In this document: piece after piece, positions 11,480 to 24,943 of the stretch
How positions within the stretch are numbered: the stretch's first letter is position 1
Layout: the number at the start of each line of letters is the position of its first letter
Assembly (NCBI GenBank): GCA_903813345.2
Contig: CAIIXF020000007.1
Span: 23,735,564 to 23,799,563 of the forward strand
DNA length: 64,000 nucleotides
Direction of reading: 5' to 3'
Source of the DNA: Owenia fusiformis
Taxonomy: Eukaryota > Annelida > Polychaeta > Sabellida > Oweniidae
Notes under the pieces: generated by a model
Databases searched by the model: none
The model's input: only the letters and a program-made list of their open reading frames with translations
Told to the model about the DNA's origin: nothing
Program-made: the position numbers and the translations under genes

Positions 11480-14400
11480 CTCTAGATATCCTGAGCCATA
11501 CCCTAAGATTCAAAAGAATTGTAAATGGAATTGATAAAAGTCTCTAAACCATTTTACTCCCTAGGATTTTTTTCTCAGTTTGGTAAAATTCTTGTGTGCA
11601 AATATTTGTTGCTCGCTTTGCTCATATCAAAAAAGTGGTATTTGCATCGTCTGTAATATTTCTTCTGAAAAATGGCAGTAATTTTGAATTTAAGAAAACT
11701 CGTTCTTAAAGAGAGTCCTTTGCTAGGAAGTCATCAGCACATAATATGACAACTGGTATTTGAGTTATCAAAAGTTATAAATTTTTGGAAAAGTGGTAGC
11801 CATTTTGAAAAGAGCAGCTGTACTAAAACTTCCTTCATGAACAGAGGTTACATTCTCATAGAACATTACCCTATTAAAGACCAAATCTAATAACTGTATT
11901 TAAGAAATCAAAATACTAATAAAATAAAATTTATCATATATCTGTCAACTGGAATTTCAGTTATTGCTGATTATTACAAGTATAGACAACTATAAATTCT
12001 TTGACAGAGGATCTGTACCCATGCATAAGGCATCAGTCTATTCAATATGAAATTGTCATAAAAGTGTTAGAAATAAATAAATAAAATAAATAAATAAAAA
12101 ATGTATTGTAATTCAGAGAATAAATGTATAATTATGTAAAAATGTAAAATTAAAAAAGGGTATAATATCCTTGAGAGGAAGAAATGATAATGTGAGTTGA
12201 AGGGCTTAATGCAAGATTACAATATTTCTTAAAATTGGGGGAATTTGTGGCTTGATGCAGTAATAAGTTTCAATTTTTCAAACCTGCCGGCATGCCTGAA
12301 TCAAGTAAACAGTATGAAGTTGGTGTAAAAATAACAACACCATGTCTGTGTGAAGCAGCCCTTCATGTTTCATTTGGATGAAGACCCATCTTCTATCTGT
12401 CATCACTGGCGAGAGAACATCTTGATGAACCTTCTAACTTTTCTGTTTGGCCACGTTCAGATTTCACACAAATTCTCTAAAGTTTGAATGAAATACTGAG
12501 TTTGCATTTTTAGGTTTTGGATTGTTGCATACAATAGTCTAAAGACTATTTCTCCTTTTCCTGTTAATTCCATACATTTTTAGTCTATTGTTAGGACTGC
12601 TAACTCAAGATATTTCTCTCAAGGGAATTCTGAGCATTTTCAGACACAGGCTCTCACAAAATATTCTAACTTATCTTTGGTAAGTCCCCCAATTTCAGCT
12701 ATAAAGAATATAGTAGTTTTGCATCAAGCCTTTGATGCATCATCTATATCCCTCCCTCACTTTTGGAGAAGGTATATATGTCAAGGAGGATGTTATGTTA
12801 TGCAAGAAATATACTTATCGCTTCATAATGCCTTAATAAATAAAATATGCAGAACACTCATTTTGGAATATTTTGCAGATTGGACATAATATGATTTTTG
12901 AAAATGTTTTTAATGATACAGAATTCTAGCATCACAAATTATTTTTCCCAGAAGATGTTATTCTTCGTTTTTCCAAGTTGCTTCTCCAATAATTTGATTA
13001 CCATTATTAGTCCATTACCAAGTTAGTCTTGCATAGAGTCAGGTCAATTAAGACACCAGACATTATACAAGACTACAATGTATATTACATAAGTACTATA
13101 GAAAGTCTTGCTCCCAACAAGAATGTTTGCCAGGATCATAAACTAGCAGTGATATACCTTGGACAAGATACCCTATCAGAGACATGACACCGCAGTCATG
13201 TTTAAAATTGAAAATAGAGCAGAATAATTGGATTCTGCGAGAGATAACAAACAGAGACATGTGCTCAATACTTCAAGTAATAGAGAAATGCAAGCAAACC
13301 AGATATCTAATTCAGCAGTAGGGAGAAACAGAGGGAAATTGGCATGAACATGGAGATATTTCCTATATGGGATCCCAATGTTTTTCACAGTTGTAAGTCT
13401 ATGTCCAGAATGGAGAGCTGTTAGCAATCATGTTCCTCTGATTCTTACAGCTTCTTTAATGTAAATATTGACCTTTGAAGTCCAGAAAGTCGTAAGCCCC
13501 TCTGGTTTGACTCTGGAAAGACTATAAACTTTACAACTAAAATTCATCACTTTAAACAACTGTTTTATATCATGCAGGTGCATGTTTTATTCAGAATTAC
13601 TGAATTATAATAAAGAATCATATTGCGATTCATTATTATTAAATTACACGTCTATTTCGTTAAGTCCTTCTTTTCTCATAGAAATATACATCGTCGTTTA
13701 TATAACCAACAAAAAGCAAAAACATAAATGAGTTGTCTGATTCTTCCCCACATGAAAAATGCCTATTAATTCAATTGTTACATTAACCTGTTAACGACCT
13801 CATTGAACGCTTAATGCACCAGTTTCATGCTGCCCAGATCAAAATTCTTGTGGCTAGCCGGCTTGTTTTTTTAGCTAACCATTGAGTGTGATGTCGGGAT
13901 GACATACAAGGAACTTACCTCTGTGATAGATCTACTGATGATAGACATCTACTGCTAGAGTCTAAACAGATTGCAAATGTTACTAGAAAGGATATTTGCA
14001 ATATGTCGTGATTTCCTCAACTGAGTTTAGAATTTTAAGTTTAGCCACTCTGACTAAGAAATAACCAAAAACGACAAAATTAAATTTCTTGTCATATGGC
14101 ACAATCTCAGGGGTGCAAATAGATTTTGAATAGGGTGCAATGGTCAATGGGGTGCATGCACCACCTAGATTCTTCATGATGGGAAGATCACTGATATGGT
14201 TCATCCCAGTATATTCCAGGATTAAGTATATTCCAGGATTTAGTATATTCTAAGATTTAGTATATTTCAGGATTACAATGTTACAGAAAGAAGCCAGTTG
14301 GTTGTGATATATTCATAGAGGATGTAATTATCTACTAAACACATAGCAAAACATCCTAAGTGCTAATAAAAACAATTCATAAGATTTACACTAACAAGAA

Positions 14401-15009
14401 TTCTTATGATATATCATAAGCCCGACTCAATTGATAATTCTCTACCTATATTTTGAAATATGAACAGTTCCAGATGTACTTTAAAGGCATCATCCAGTTA
14501 AAGTCATGTAACCACACTCTTCTTGACTTTCCTACATTTCGTGATCAAGTACTTGAAGTGAAAACCCAACCTGCCATGGAATTTTCGAATTGTGTCTGCA
14601 AAACTTAATCCAGTTAATCCAGTCAATGTAAATTCCAAGAATACACATGTCCAGTAACCATGGCAATTTTTTTTCTTGATAAGTGTAAGAAGAATGCTGG
14701 ATACCAGTCACAAAAGAGTAGTACCATTCGGTGGTCTTACATGATGGATTCTTTATACCGATTCCTTCATTTACAAGTTACCAACAATTAGGCAAGAAGT
14801 ATTCAATTAAAACTTTTATCAACTTCCATTATTTTTGTGATATTTTTATGGTCATTTTTGAAAAAATTGGTCAATTTATAAAGAACATGAAAGAGCCTGT
14901 CTTGTACTGTGTTAACATTTTTGTATAAATGAATTGTTTATGATTTTTTGGTGTTTCCCTTTATAAATAGCCCATAGATAGAATTTCACAGAGGCTCAAA
15001 ATATATGAA
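11480..15009. other. No gene seen downstream of the receptor
   Basis: Contains an (AAAT)n tract near 12068-12098 and a short tatattccagga(tt) tandem run at 14208-14272. No exon-like frame. Confidence 0.5.
11918..11923 (+). promoter_or_regulatory. Candidate polyadenylation signal of the receptor gene
   Basis: AATAAA about 440 bp after the receptor stop codon, in a very AT-rich stretch. Other AATAAA-like strings are nearby, so the choice is uncertain. Confidence 0.3.
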
Positions 15010-15264
15010 TACAGTAAAACCTACCAGTGATCAAGATTTAGATTGCAACATGTGTAAAACATTCAGTGGAAACACCTCTCATTAAAAAAATCACATTTAA
15101 ATAATTTACCCATATGTCCAGACTACACCAGACACCTCCAAAGTAAAACAAGCCTTAACCTATAACTCATTCAATATAAAATGAACCACTAAAAATGGAA
15201 TGCCTCCCAAGTGGAAAACTACTACAGATACCAAAGGTGTTCCTTTTATACAGGTTTCACTGTA
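15010..15264. mobile_element. mariner-like MITE (TACAGTAAAACCT ends), copy 1
   Basis: Left tacagtaaaacct and right aggtttcactgta are inverted copies ending in TA, as in Tc1/mariner-type non-autonomous elements. The interior has aacacctc-type runs and no coding frame. Confidence 0.7.
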
Positions 15265-17717
15265 TGCTAAAAATCTGCAAAGTACTTTACATATCTAAAG
15301 ATAGAATAAAAAGATCTTGTTCACAAACACAAACATTTTGATTACCCTGTTGATCAAAGTCAACACCAACAACAAGTCACAAAGAACAAGATCATTTGTC
15401 AGGTCTTCTACAGTTCTACATTTCCTTCATTCTTCAAGCAAGCCCTTCCAGCCAGCTAATTACTCTAAACTTATAGCTTTGTTTGTTATTGGGGTCATTT
15501 GAGGAGTAAATGGGAATAGTTCAACAGTGTTAAGCTTACTTTGGTGCCATAATTTATATAAGAATCGCTATATTTTGTTTCACATGGTACAACACTACAC
15601 TTACCATTTGCATTAACCTTCAAAATATAACTTTGCAGCACATAACACTTGTAAGGATGACTGAAATAAGTCATGAAAGAAACCAAATAAATAAATGTAT
15701 TGAATGTAGCGCTATTTCTTTTAATTATAACACAAATTATTTAATTTCTGTCAGAGATTAGAAAATAGCCAGTTTACTAATAAACAGCTAGGAATTGTAA
15801 AGAGGTACTAATGCAAATATATATGTACCAAAATTCTGTCATGATATATAGATGGAGGAAATGACCAATTACATTAGATCGAGGCCATTAGTTTCAATGA
15901 ACCATCAGTTTCAGGTGAGTTCTACCAAAAAATACAAAGCAGCAAAAAACGTCCTACTAACTATAAAAATGATTCAGGTGAAGCTCTCTTTTAAGAAGCC
16001 AGAAATAGATTATTATGAAGCCCAGAGCTTCATGGATGAAAGCATTAACTTATCCTACTGCAATTCTGATTGGGTAGTTGACTTTTGATTCACCCAATCT
16101 GATTGGTTAAGACTAAATCAAGGAATTATGTCTTTTTTAAACTGTGTAGATGAACCTTTTTATTTAATGCTCGGAGCGAGATCTATTTCAAATAGTACGC
16201 TCCTCCAAGTACTAACAAGTACTAAAAGAGCAGAAACCACTGATGATTGCCCTGGGTATAGTAAGCTATGAAAACTTGGGAAATTATGGCCAATGAGGAA
16301 TTCTGAATAGGAAATCGTAAACTAATTGCCAGCAGTTGTTCTTGTCTAGACTCAGACCAAAAACAATTTCTCCTCAGACTCTTCATTCACACCTTTCCAG
16401 ATTTTTATGTTCAAAGCTGAAATGCATTAGAGTAAGATTCGACTGTTTCCCGTCTAACTACTGGAAGTATGTGGCTATGTGCCTACCTGATAACAGAACA
16501 GATCTTTTATTCTATTTCATTTACAAAAATGGCCAGATTATGAAACACATGAACATGTTTGAATTCTTTTATCAAAATCAGAATAGGCCACACATTATTT
16601 TGAATGGCATCCAAGCATACTATAATCAACTTCTGGAAATGTGACATGACGTCATATTGCCATGAAAATATTCACAAATAGAAACGTTTTATAGTTGTAG
16701 GATAAAAATGTGATAGAACAGAAGTCATGGTGAGTTTATGCATGTATTTTAAGTGCATATAAAAATGTGTTCCTCTTTTAACATATACAACTGGTATACT
16801 TCGACCCTTCTCCCCTTTTAAACACCTTTTTTTTAAAATGGCCCTTCATAAAATATGGGCCTTTATAAAAAATAACCTCAAAATAAGTCCAAATTTCTGG
16901 ACAACGACAAAGAGCCACAAATGTTTGAAAATAAAATTTCAGAAATACTGGAAAAAATTATATGATGACATAAAGTGCTGACCATGTTTATTTTCTGTAC
17001 GATTGTATTTGTAAAATAAATCTATTGATTAAAAAAACTTTCTTGTCTTCTTCATCAATATCCAGGTTAGCCTGTGAGTACTATATTTGCAGCATCAACA
17101 TACCACATCAATGTATCTGCTATCTGACCCCCAAAGAAGATCTCTGCTCAGCAGAATGTATAACTAGACATTAATCTCAGTTTTATCATAATACACTTGA
17201 AACAAATCCCTGCCATACCACAGAACACTATATTCCTGATAAAGTGGTATCAATACAAATGAAAATGTCATAATTAGGCATTAATGATATGATACCACTT
17301 CCCGTAAACAGATGAAGTATCTTAAGTATACTCATATATGACAACAATGTCATATCGCTTACTGAAATACTTGTCTCTCTGTCAATTACGGATGATAACA
17401 ATCAACTTCACTCTTATCTTGGTTTTATACACTGACAACTACTGAAATTCTAAATTGAATATTCAGAGATAAAGATGCTACTTAGGACCAAAAACGTGTC
17501 ATCTCCATTAAATGCAAAACAGAAAGGTGTGATAATATCACAATGCCAAAAACCAGTTTATATGAAATGAATAATGGGACTATTTTGAATCAGACCATAG
17601 AACAGATTTATAGATGGCATAATATTCAAGTCAAATCGACACAACTGTGTTCATTTACTTTTTAGCATTAGCAGTATCATGAATTAGAGAAGTGTTTCAC
17701 TATATGATATACAAATA
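15265..17717. other. No gene seen
   Basis: The longest open frame (16336-16644, +) lacks an ATG at its start, and the base composition is like the flanks. No repeat family recognised. Confidence 0.45.
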
Positions 17718-17920
17718 AAGCTAGCCGTACACCGATGGGACATTGTCCGACTTTGTCCCTTTGTCCGTTTTGACCCAACTTGTCCACCCTTGTCCCCAGA
17801 CATCATGTGACAATGTCCCACATTGTCCAATTTTGGGGACAAAATAAAGGGACAAAATGTTCCATGAAAATATTTTACTCAATAAATTCCTTGATGTCCC
17901 ATTGGTATACGGCTAGCTTA
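17718..17920. mobile_element. Foldback MITE (AAGCTAGCCGTA ends)
   Basis: Left aagctagccgtacaccgatg and right cattggtatacggctagctt are inverted copies. The interior is a run of ttgtcc(c) words and their complements (ggacaa). No coding frame. Confidence 0.75.
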
Positions 17921-18496
17921 TAAGTGTTATGAAGCATATCATATGGTAAGGCCAACAAGAATTCATGATAAAATGAACAAGAAGCTCAGTTTCATCAAAG
18001 AACGGATACTACTAAACAACGGATTAACATGCAAAATGCCAGCACCTGCCATTTGTACTGGATGCCGAACACTAGCCATCAAATACCAACCGCCAGAGTC
18101 GATGAACTTCAACATTCATAGTCAACAAATCAAATATTTTCCAATACGGCCTCTTTAACACTTTCTATTATGATAGCTTTTTTATGTTGAATATGAACCC
18201 AAGAATGTTTTAACATGTTCTCCTCATGGCCAAGGAACTGACACTTATAAATAAATAAACTATCAGTCAAAATTGTCAAGTTATGTTTTTATCTCAGGTT
18301 TTATAATCCAAATAAAATGTTAATGGTTGATTGGGGTTTCTAGGCAATTAAGACCACCCATTAATTCAACACAAGGTGATATTATCTGTATATTAAGTAC
18401 TTTTGTAAGTATCTAGACCTGTTCGAGGCACTGCCAAATACAATCAAAATATATCATACATCCTACAACTATCTTTATAATTTGTCGATTCTATGA

Positions 18497-18691
18497 AACG
18501 ATGGGAGTCAGGCCTCTGATGTCGCTGACCTCATTACTGCTATGCGGTTCGCGATGTGGGAGTGGAGAAATAAATTCAGTAGAGGGGAACTGGTGGCTCA
18601 TAACTTCTTCGGGAAATATAGCCCTAAAAAGATAGCTTTAGACTTTTTGAAAAAGTACCTCAGTTCCACAAATCACACATCATTAAAATAA
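18497..18691 (+). other. Unassigned GC-richer open stretch, possible terminal exon or fossil
   Basis: Between stops at 18494 and 18689 one frame is open and protein-like, including DVADLITAMRFAMWEWRNKF and FGKYSPKKIALDFLKKYL. It is clearly GC-richer than its surroundings. A plausible acceptor (gggagtcag, after 18511) precedes it, so it could be a last exon ending at TAA 18691. A second frame is also open for 44 codons, which weakens the case. I found no partner exon and do not recognise the sequence. Confidence 0.25.
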
Positions 18692-19922
18692 CAGTATTAT
18701 TTCCAAGATATTCCTCTTTGTAAAACATTCTATAAATAAACAACCACAAACAATTGGATGACTTCACTGATGCCATTTTAGCCAGTGCTGATGGAGGAAA
18801 ATATCAGGAAATGTCTGGTTGGTATTTCCTTCCTCTTGGGTCATATCATATCACCATACCTGATCATGTGTATCATCACACTGCACACTTTTCTTTATTG
18901 CTTTTGCATGACCCATGGAGGCTTGCTAAACCTAACACAGTGAGGCCCTCCCAGATAATTCTACAACACAGCTTCACTACGACTACATGTATATAGCTGT
19001 CTATGACTGTATACCAAGTGCAATATGCCCAAATATACTGGCTTCCATTATTATAATCCATTCATACCTTCATAACCCAATTTGGATTTCATGAATGCCA
19101 ATTTTAATCAAACTCTACTTTGACTAAAAAAAGTATATTTTTCAGGGAAAGATGCTTCAAACATGTTCTGTGTTTTGGGGTAGAAGGGGGTGTGGGGTTC
19201 GAATGACTGGCTAGGGGCATACCTTGATGGATCTGGGTGATAATGCTAAGACAGATAGCAGATTTTATATGTTTGTTGAACATACAGAAAAAGCACAAAA
19301 GGCAACATTGGAAGAACCAAAGAAGCTTCAGCTAACTGTATCTGACTGATAAAAATAAACCATCAAAACCAGAGAAAAATGCAATGGGATAGGGGAGCTA
19401 AATACACAGTGTTTAACAGTAAAAATATAAAATAATAGCAATCAACATCAAGAGGTTATCAAAACCACTTGATGTAAAGTAACCAAAGTTTCCAAAATGG
19501 CAGTGAACTTGACAGTAGTCATGTTCTTGCTTGTGACTTTCACCAAAACCAGTTATAATTTCCATTAAAGCCAACTGAACTGACAGAACAAGATTATAGA
19601 CCAGGGATTTTAATACTAAACAGACCAAGTCTATATTTGATAACACACCCCTGAACATGGTCCTGTTAAACTTGAAATGAAGCAACAACAGAACCTCATA
19701 GCCAATATAAAAATGTCTGATATACAGTCCCTAGTTGTGCCAGGTATATCACTATGGGGCTTGATATTCCTTAAACTGAGTTGACCAGAATTCATGAATT
19801 GAACTAAACGATGGATGCACCCTCGATACCTGTGGTTGGTACCATAATTTGAAAAACACTGAATATCTTCTGAATGTTGGGAATGGGAGGTTCTAAACAT
19901 TGTTTCATTCCATATCAGATCA

Positions 19923-20087
19923 GACCCCCCTCCCAACCTCTCACATTACCAATAAACCATCTATGATTACTGTAATTAATCCTCTATTGTAATTTAAACT
20001 ACCTAGAATGCCTATGGCGATTGGTAGTAGATATTTTGTGTATTTTTTGATTATGAAGGAAATAAATAATATGTTAAAAAAAAGTAA
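19923..20087 (+). mobile_element. Short 5'-truncated copy of the same LINE 3' end
   Basis: Matches the 3' UTR of the 4667-5309 element in opposite orientation (shared attaccaataaaccatct and ctatggcgattggtagta), ends in an A-rich tail, and is flanked by ATATCAGATCA at 19912-19922 and 20088-20098. Noncoding. Confidence 0.92.
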
Positions 20088-20098
20088 ATATCAGATCA

Positions 20099-21631
20099 TA
20101 GTTTTGGATATTTGGGGTTTGGTTTCCTTATAATTGGTTGTTCTTAATATTTCATTTTCTTGCTCTGATTTTAAACACATTTTGGTATTTTCCCAGTGGC
20201 ATATATTTCTACCAACAACATGGTCTATTAATGCTAGATTGTCTATATATGCAGTTTGTACCTAAACCTATGGCCTCATTAGTCCAGTTGAGATTGTCCA
20301 TACCCAGATAATATTTTGATGTTTCCAAGTGCTTTGATAACCTTAATAGTTAAAATACAGGTTGCCTTGTTAAACACAAACATTTCACTTGTCAATTTTA
20401 TAGCATCCTTCAGCTTGATAGTGCCATGAATTTCAACAATACCCATAAATCTAAGCAATTAAATTCTGCACAGTTCCACCATTGCCACTGTGTGCAACCA
20501 TGTAAGCCTTAGGATATCCTCCCTTCTAAAGTCAGCAGGACTTTTCAAGAGGGATATATACGAAGAATGGCATAATGACAGCATTTAACTGATATGATCT
20601 GTAGCTTGTTAGGTGAAAATGATAACTAAAATGGCATGCTATCTATCAGAGATGCATGACAAGATGAAGACAACATCAATGGCAACAATGAAAAAGACAG
20701 CGAGAGACCAAGTTTCATCATTCAGTCTAATAGTGTATGAAGTAATCTCTCGCAGAATTGCACAAAACATAAAGCAGTGATTCAGGAGTTATAATGAAGC
20801 TAAAAACTATGACATCAATGAAGGCAATAGGAACAGTGATAAAGAACATGATACACCATGGGCCAAATCATGGAATGCAATTGCAGACATACATACCACT
20901 TATGTATGTCCATATTTATAGCACTACCACTCCATAAAACATGGACAGAACATAACATAAATTGATCAGTAGCTATAGTAAAAGAAGCTGAACCATAGAA
21001 GGCTCTTGACATATCTTTCAGTATAATGGAAGGTGCTTGATAAATGCCTACTCTATTCCAGAAATTTCATGAGCACTTGAAACCACCACTGGGGAGGACT
21101 TAGGTGTAGACAGATTTGCTACAGAACTATCATGTTCAAATCTGGAAAATAAGACCTTCAGCTTTCAAAAGTCTCAATTTGAGTTGTGATACGGAATTCC
21201 AAAATAGCAACTCAGACAAGATTGATAAAGTCATTCATATTATATTACCATTTTGGGATAAATATGTACTAGGCAACAAAGCTTAAATCGAGGAAGGACG
21301 ATTCTCGGTTTGGAGAATGAAGTTCATCAATTTAAATGAGCATTATCCCTGCTTCCGACAAATTTGATTTTTACATAATATAGATTTGAATGTCTTCTTT
21401 TGAATAGTCATAATTTAATTTGGGTAATATTTCTAGATTTTTCGCAAAAAAACATTGGCGCAGTACACTGATGAACTTCTTTCCCCAAATCGAGATTTGT
21501 ATTTTATTGAATCGGTCTAATTGAGCGTTACCCCTGCTTCAGACCAATTTGTTATTTGTACATCTTGTAGATTTAAATGTCCTCTTTTGAATATTCATAG
21601 TTTAATTTGGGTAATATTTCTATATTTTTCA
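20099..21631. other. No gene seen
   Basis: AT-rich, no long frame. Two diverged direct copies of tttaatttgggtaatatttc (about 21415 and 21601) mark an old local duplication that includes attcatc/cctgcttc words. Confidence 0.45.
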
Positions 21632-21812
21632 TACAGTAGAACCTGTTGAAGTGGAACACCTTTAGTACCTTTAAAAAGTGTTCCATTTGGAAGGTGTTCC
21701 ACTTATAGAGGTTTATATAACACGAAGTCAGTTGGTCTTGGGACTCTCAAAGGTGTTCTACCAACAGAGATTTCTACTTCTACAGGTGTTCCTCTTAACA
21801 GATTTCACTGTA
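21632..21812. mobile_element. mariner-like MITE (TACAGTARAACCT ends), copy 2
   Basis: Left tacagtagaacctgtt, right aacagatttcactgta. The interior has several ggtgttcc/ggaacacc words in both orientations. Confidence 0.7.
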
Positions 21813-22106
21813 TTTATATTGATGTAATCCCTATCCAAATTATAAACCTCATGAGGAAAATTCTGGAGACGGTATAGACTAGTAGAAGAATATAGAATCA
21901 AATGATACATTATAATTTATTTTCACAGCTGAAAATGTAATTATTTTATTAAGAGCTTTTTCTTAAAGTTTCAGTGAAAAGTACTTGGTGTCATACTTTA
22001 CACAAGCCCTGGGCTATAAGAGCACTTTGTTTTCATGCCACTCTTCACACTTGCTATAATGCTACCCTTATCAATCCATTTTTACAACAACAATCTGATA
22101 TATTAA

Positions 22107-22799
22107 CCTTTAGCGTGCTGCCGGCGGACTCGTCCGCCGAAACTAAAATGTCTCTCACAACTGCCGGCGGACCCGTACGCCCGATTTCAAACTTTTAAAA
22201 ACTTTACTTTTTCGCGCCATTCGTATTGTCCAATTAGATTGCCCGATTTATTCAGTGCCTAACATGACTTCCTGTTGACCTAGAAATGCGATATTTCGAA
22301 AAATAATTCTCAATTCAACAATTTAAACAGTGTTTAAGTCGTTTTTAGTGAACGAATCGTACAAAATGGTGGACAAATACGATCACAACGAAAATGTGGA
22401 GGAAATGGATTACGATTTCGAGCTCTTTAGGCTCTTGGAAGCCGATAACGGTCATCGAAAATAGAAGCTAGAATATTTTCTGAATTGAAAAATTGAACAT
22501 TTGATCGCTGCAAATTCAGATTTGGATTCTGACCAGACGAAGAGGCGGAGCGGCGGATTCCGGAGGAGTATTCATGGTATATTTATGCCCAGTCGTGTTA
22601 ATGTACGAAAAAATTCATGAGAACATTTTTTTCATGAGCCAGGCCACTGTGTCTTCCCTTTGTGAAAATTTTATCCAGATTCATTCAGTAGTTATTGAGA
22701 TATTAATTATTTAGTCCAGGCATATCATTTTTTGCACTCTTTGAAAAATAAGCCAGTTGCGTGGGATATATTTGCTGAAATAAGGCAGCATGGTAAAGG
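22107..22799 (+). mobile_element. piggyBac-like internally deleted element
   Basis: Flanked by TTAA (22103-22106 and 22800-22803), with terminal inverted repeats CCTTTAgCgTGCTGCC and CCTTTAcCaTGCTGCC (14 of 16 match). Inside, a 32-codon frame from 22364 (MVDKYDHNENVEEMDYDFEL...) is acidic and resembles the start of a piggyBac-type transposase frame (inference); it stops early and the rest is noncoding. This looks like a non-autonomous deletion derivative. Confidence 0.82.
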
Positions 22800-22803
22800 T
22801 TAA

Positions 22804-24833
22804 TGAACAGTTTTTCGTAGAATCATTTTTTCAGATTTCAACTAAAATTTTGATTATTCTCTGGGATTTAACCAGAGAAAGCGAAGTGGTTAGGGAACAA
22901 TATATAAGAGACCAATCATGTACTTAGCGATGACCCTTCCCCTGACCCGAAATAGCTAAGCACTTGCAGTTAGGGATTTACAAGCTAGTTATTTGTATCA
23001 AATATGCCTTATGATAACATACAGTACTTGAAAATAAGCTACAAGTGTTTATAACTTTGGGCATTTCTAAGAATATTCTAAATACATTTGTTTTACTGTT
23101 TAACCATCCTTTCTCCAATTAGCTATGCTGTAAAAGAACATTTGCACCTAGCTTTTAGCATCCTTGGTCCAAGGGTATTTCATTTCTTTCCATAACTGCT
23201 ATAGCAGTGACAATCTTGAAGGATGAGCTTTGAGGGAAAGATTAAAAGCTATTGCTATCACAATGGCTAGTTCTGCTTCTGCTCATACCTGTCAATACAT
23301 GAGGGGGATAAAATGAGTGTGAAGCACCACATTCCCCTATGTTTTCTGAGTGAACCATGACTCAAGACCCCCCAGCGTTTGCTTCACTTGCATCCAGGTC
23401 ACTTGCATCTCCCACACTACCCCAATTTAATACTTCCAAGCGTGAGGTCAGCATGACCCCTTTTCCTTACTTATATTTTCTACAATGAGATAAGGTAGAA
23501 ATGAGATAAGGCAGAAAACTTGCAGAGGTGAGTGACCTCTTTGGTAAGTTAATAATGCCCTGGTTTGCCTTGGAAAATACTTGGAAGATACATTTTTATT
23601 GTTAGTTATATTATAGACAGGTATCCCTTACAGAGAGGGGTGATTAACATGTAAGACAATGGAACTTTGTACTTTTGAGAACTGTTCCATATAGAGAGTC
23701 CTATTGATTTCTACAGGAACCGCAGAAATGAACAAATATTATAACTCTGAGTTATAATTTCTACGTCTACCCTGCAGCCTGCAAAAAACGAATAGGTCGT
23801 ACGGAGACTGCAAGGAGACAGTTGTTTTACTACACTCGCCACAGAAATTCACTGATTTAACAAATCTACAGTCGACGTACAGCCGCCGTACGACAAATGT
23901 GACTGGGGTGTAAGAGAGGTGTTCCATCAGGCAGGTTATACTGTACCTTGGAAAATACTTAATAAAAGTAAATAAAGCACATAATACAACTGCGTTATTA
24001 AAATTTTCTGGAGTTCATGCGGAATTGGCCTTTTTCATCAACTGGGTGAATAAATATCTAGTTGGAGGAAAAGAGATAGGTTGGGAGACAGTAAAATGAA
24101 AAATTAAATCAATTAATTCTTACGACAAACATTAACATTTTGAACAAGTCCCTTAAAAGAATTGAAGTCTGTTGAAAACATATGGTAGACGGGCACTTAT
24201 TGCCCCCAAGGTATGTTTATCTCAGACACAACATTTATAGATCATATAGAAATGTTTTGTTTAGTGAGAGTCAGCATTCATGGTAATCACAGCCTTCAGA
24301 GATGTTCATAAATTGGTTATCACCGAAATGTCATAAAATATCAGTGTGTTCCCCAACAAGAGTTTTCAGCTAAGTGCAAATTTCTAGTTTAACATACTGA
24401 AAGTAAAAGATATCCAAAATCTGTTTTATTTTACCAAATTATCTTCTTGAATTTCTGAATTCTTAACAGGTTCTGGGGTGCAATATAATTTTTAGACTCT
24501 GAGTTGGATGCATTCAATGAAAGGAAGATTACTTTGAGCAGACATGTAGATGTATATAGGGATCATGGTGAGAGGTCTATTATTTTGTATTTTCTATTGT
24601 TACCAAAATGTGTTTAAGATACTTCACTCCTTGACTGTTCACCCTTTAGTCTAGGAGGTAAAACGTCTAAAGGGTAAACAATCTCAATATCAGACAACCA
24701 AGGGGTAGAACATCAAGAAAGTGTTTATTTATTATATATTCATAAACCAAAGTCAGTAAATGTTATATTGTCCAGGCAGCTTTGCACAGCTGGAAACCCA
24801 AATGCTGCTAAAATGAGGGACTCTGTATAATAG
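22804..24833. other. No gene seen; diverged MITE pieces
   Basis: Apart from the remnant at 23740-23945, only scattered words of the mariner-like family (for example gaactgttccatatagaga near 23680). No exon-like frame. Confidence 0.45.
23740..23945. mobile_element. Probable MITE remnant (CAAATGTGACTG end)
   Basis: cgtacgacaaatgtgactgg at about 23889-23908 matches the ends of the 29051 element, and aggtcgtacggagactgcaa is a partial inverted counterpart. The segment runs into caggttatactgtacc, like the mariner-type ends seen at 15264. Confidence 0.45.
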
Positions 24834-24943
24834 TACAATAACGTCATTTCAAAGGGCAATAAAGTGAAATATTGGACCAAGGGCCGCAGGCCCAAGGTCC
24901 AATATTTCACTATTTTGCCCTTTGAAATGACGTTACTATTATT
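24834..24943. repeat. Hairpin with GC-rich palindromic loop
   Basis: Arms acgtcatttcaaagggcaa / ttgccctttgaaatgacgt flank gaccaagggccgcaggccca, itself palindromic. A second pair of words (attattaccacc at 24940, ggtggtaataat at 25160) may mark a neighbouring element. Confidence 0.8.

Noticed and set aside
16336-16644. 102-codon plus-strand frame
   Set aside because: It starts at TTG rather than ATG, with no recognisable domain and no flanking splice or promoter signal.
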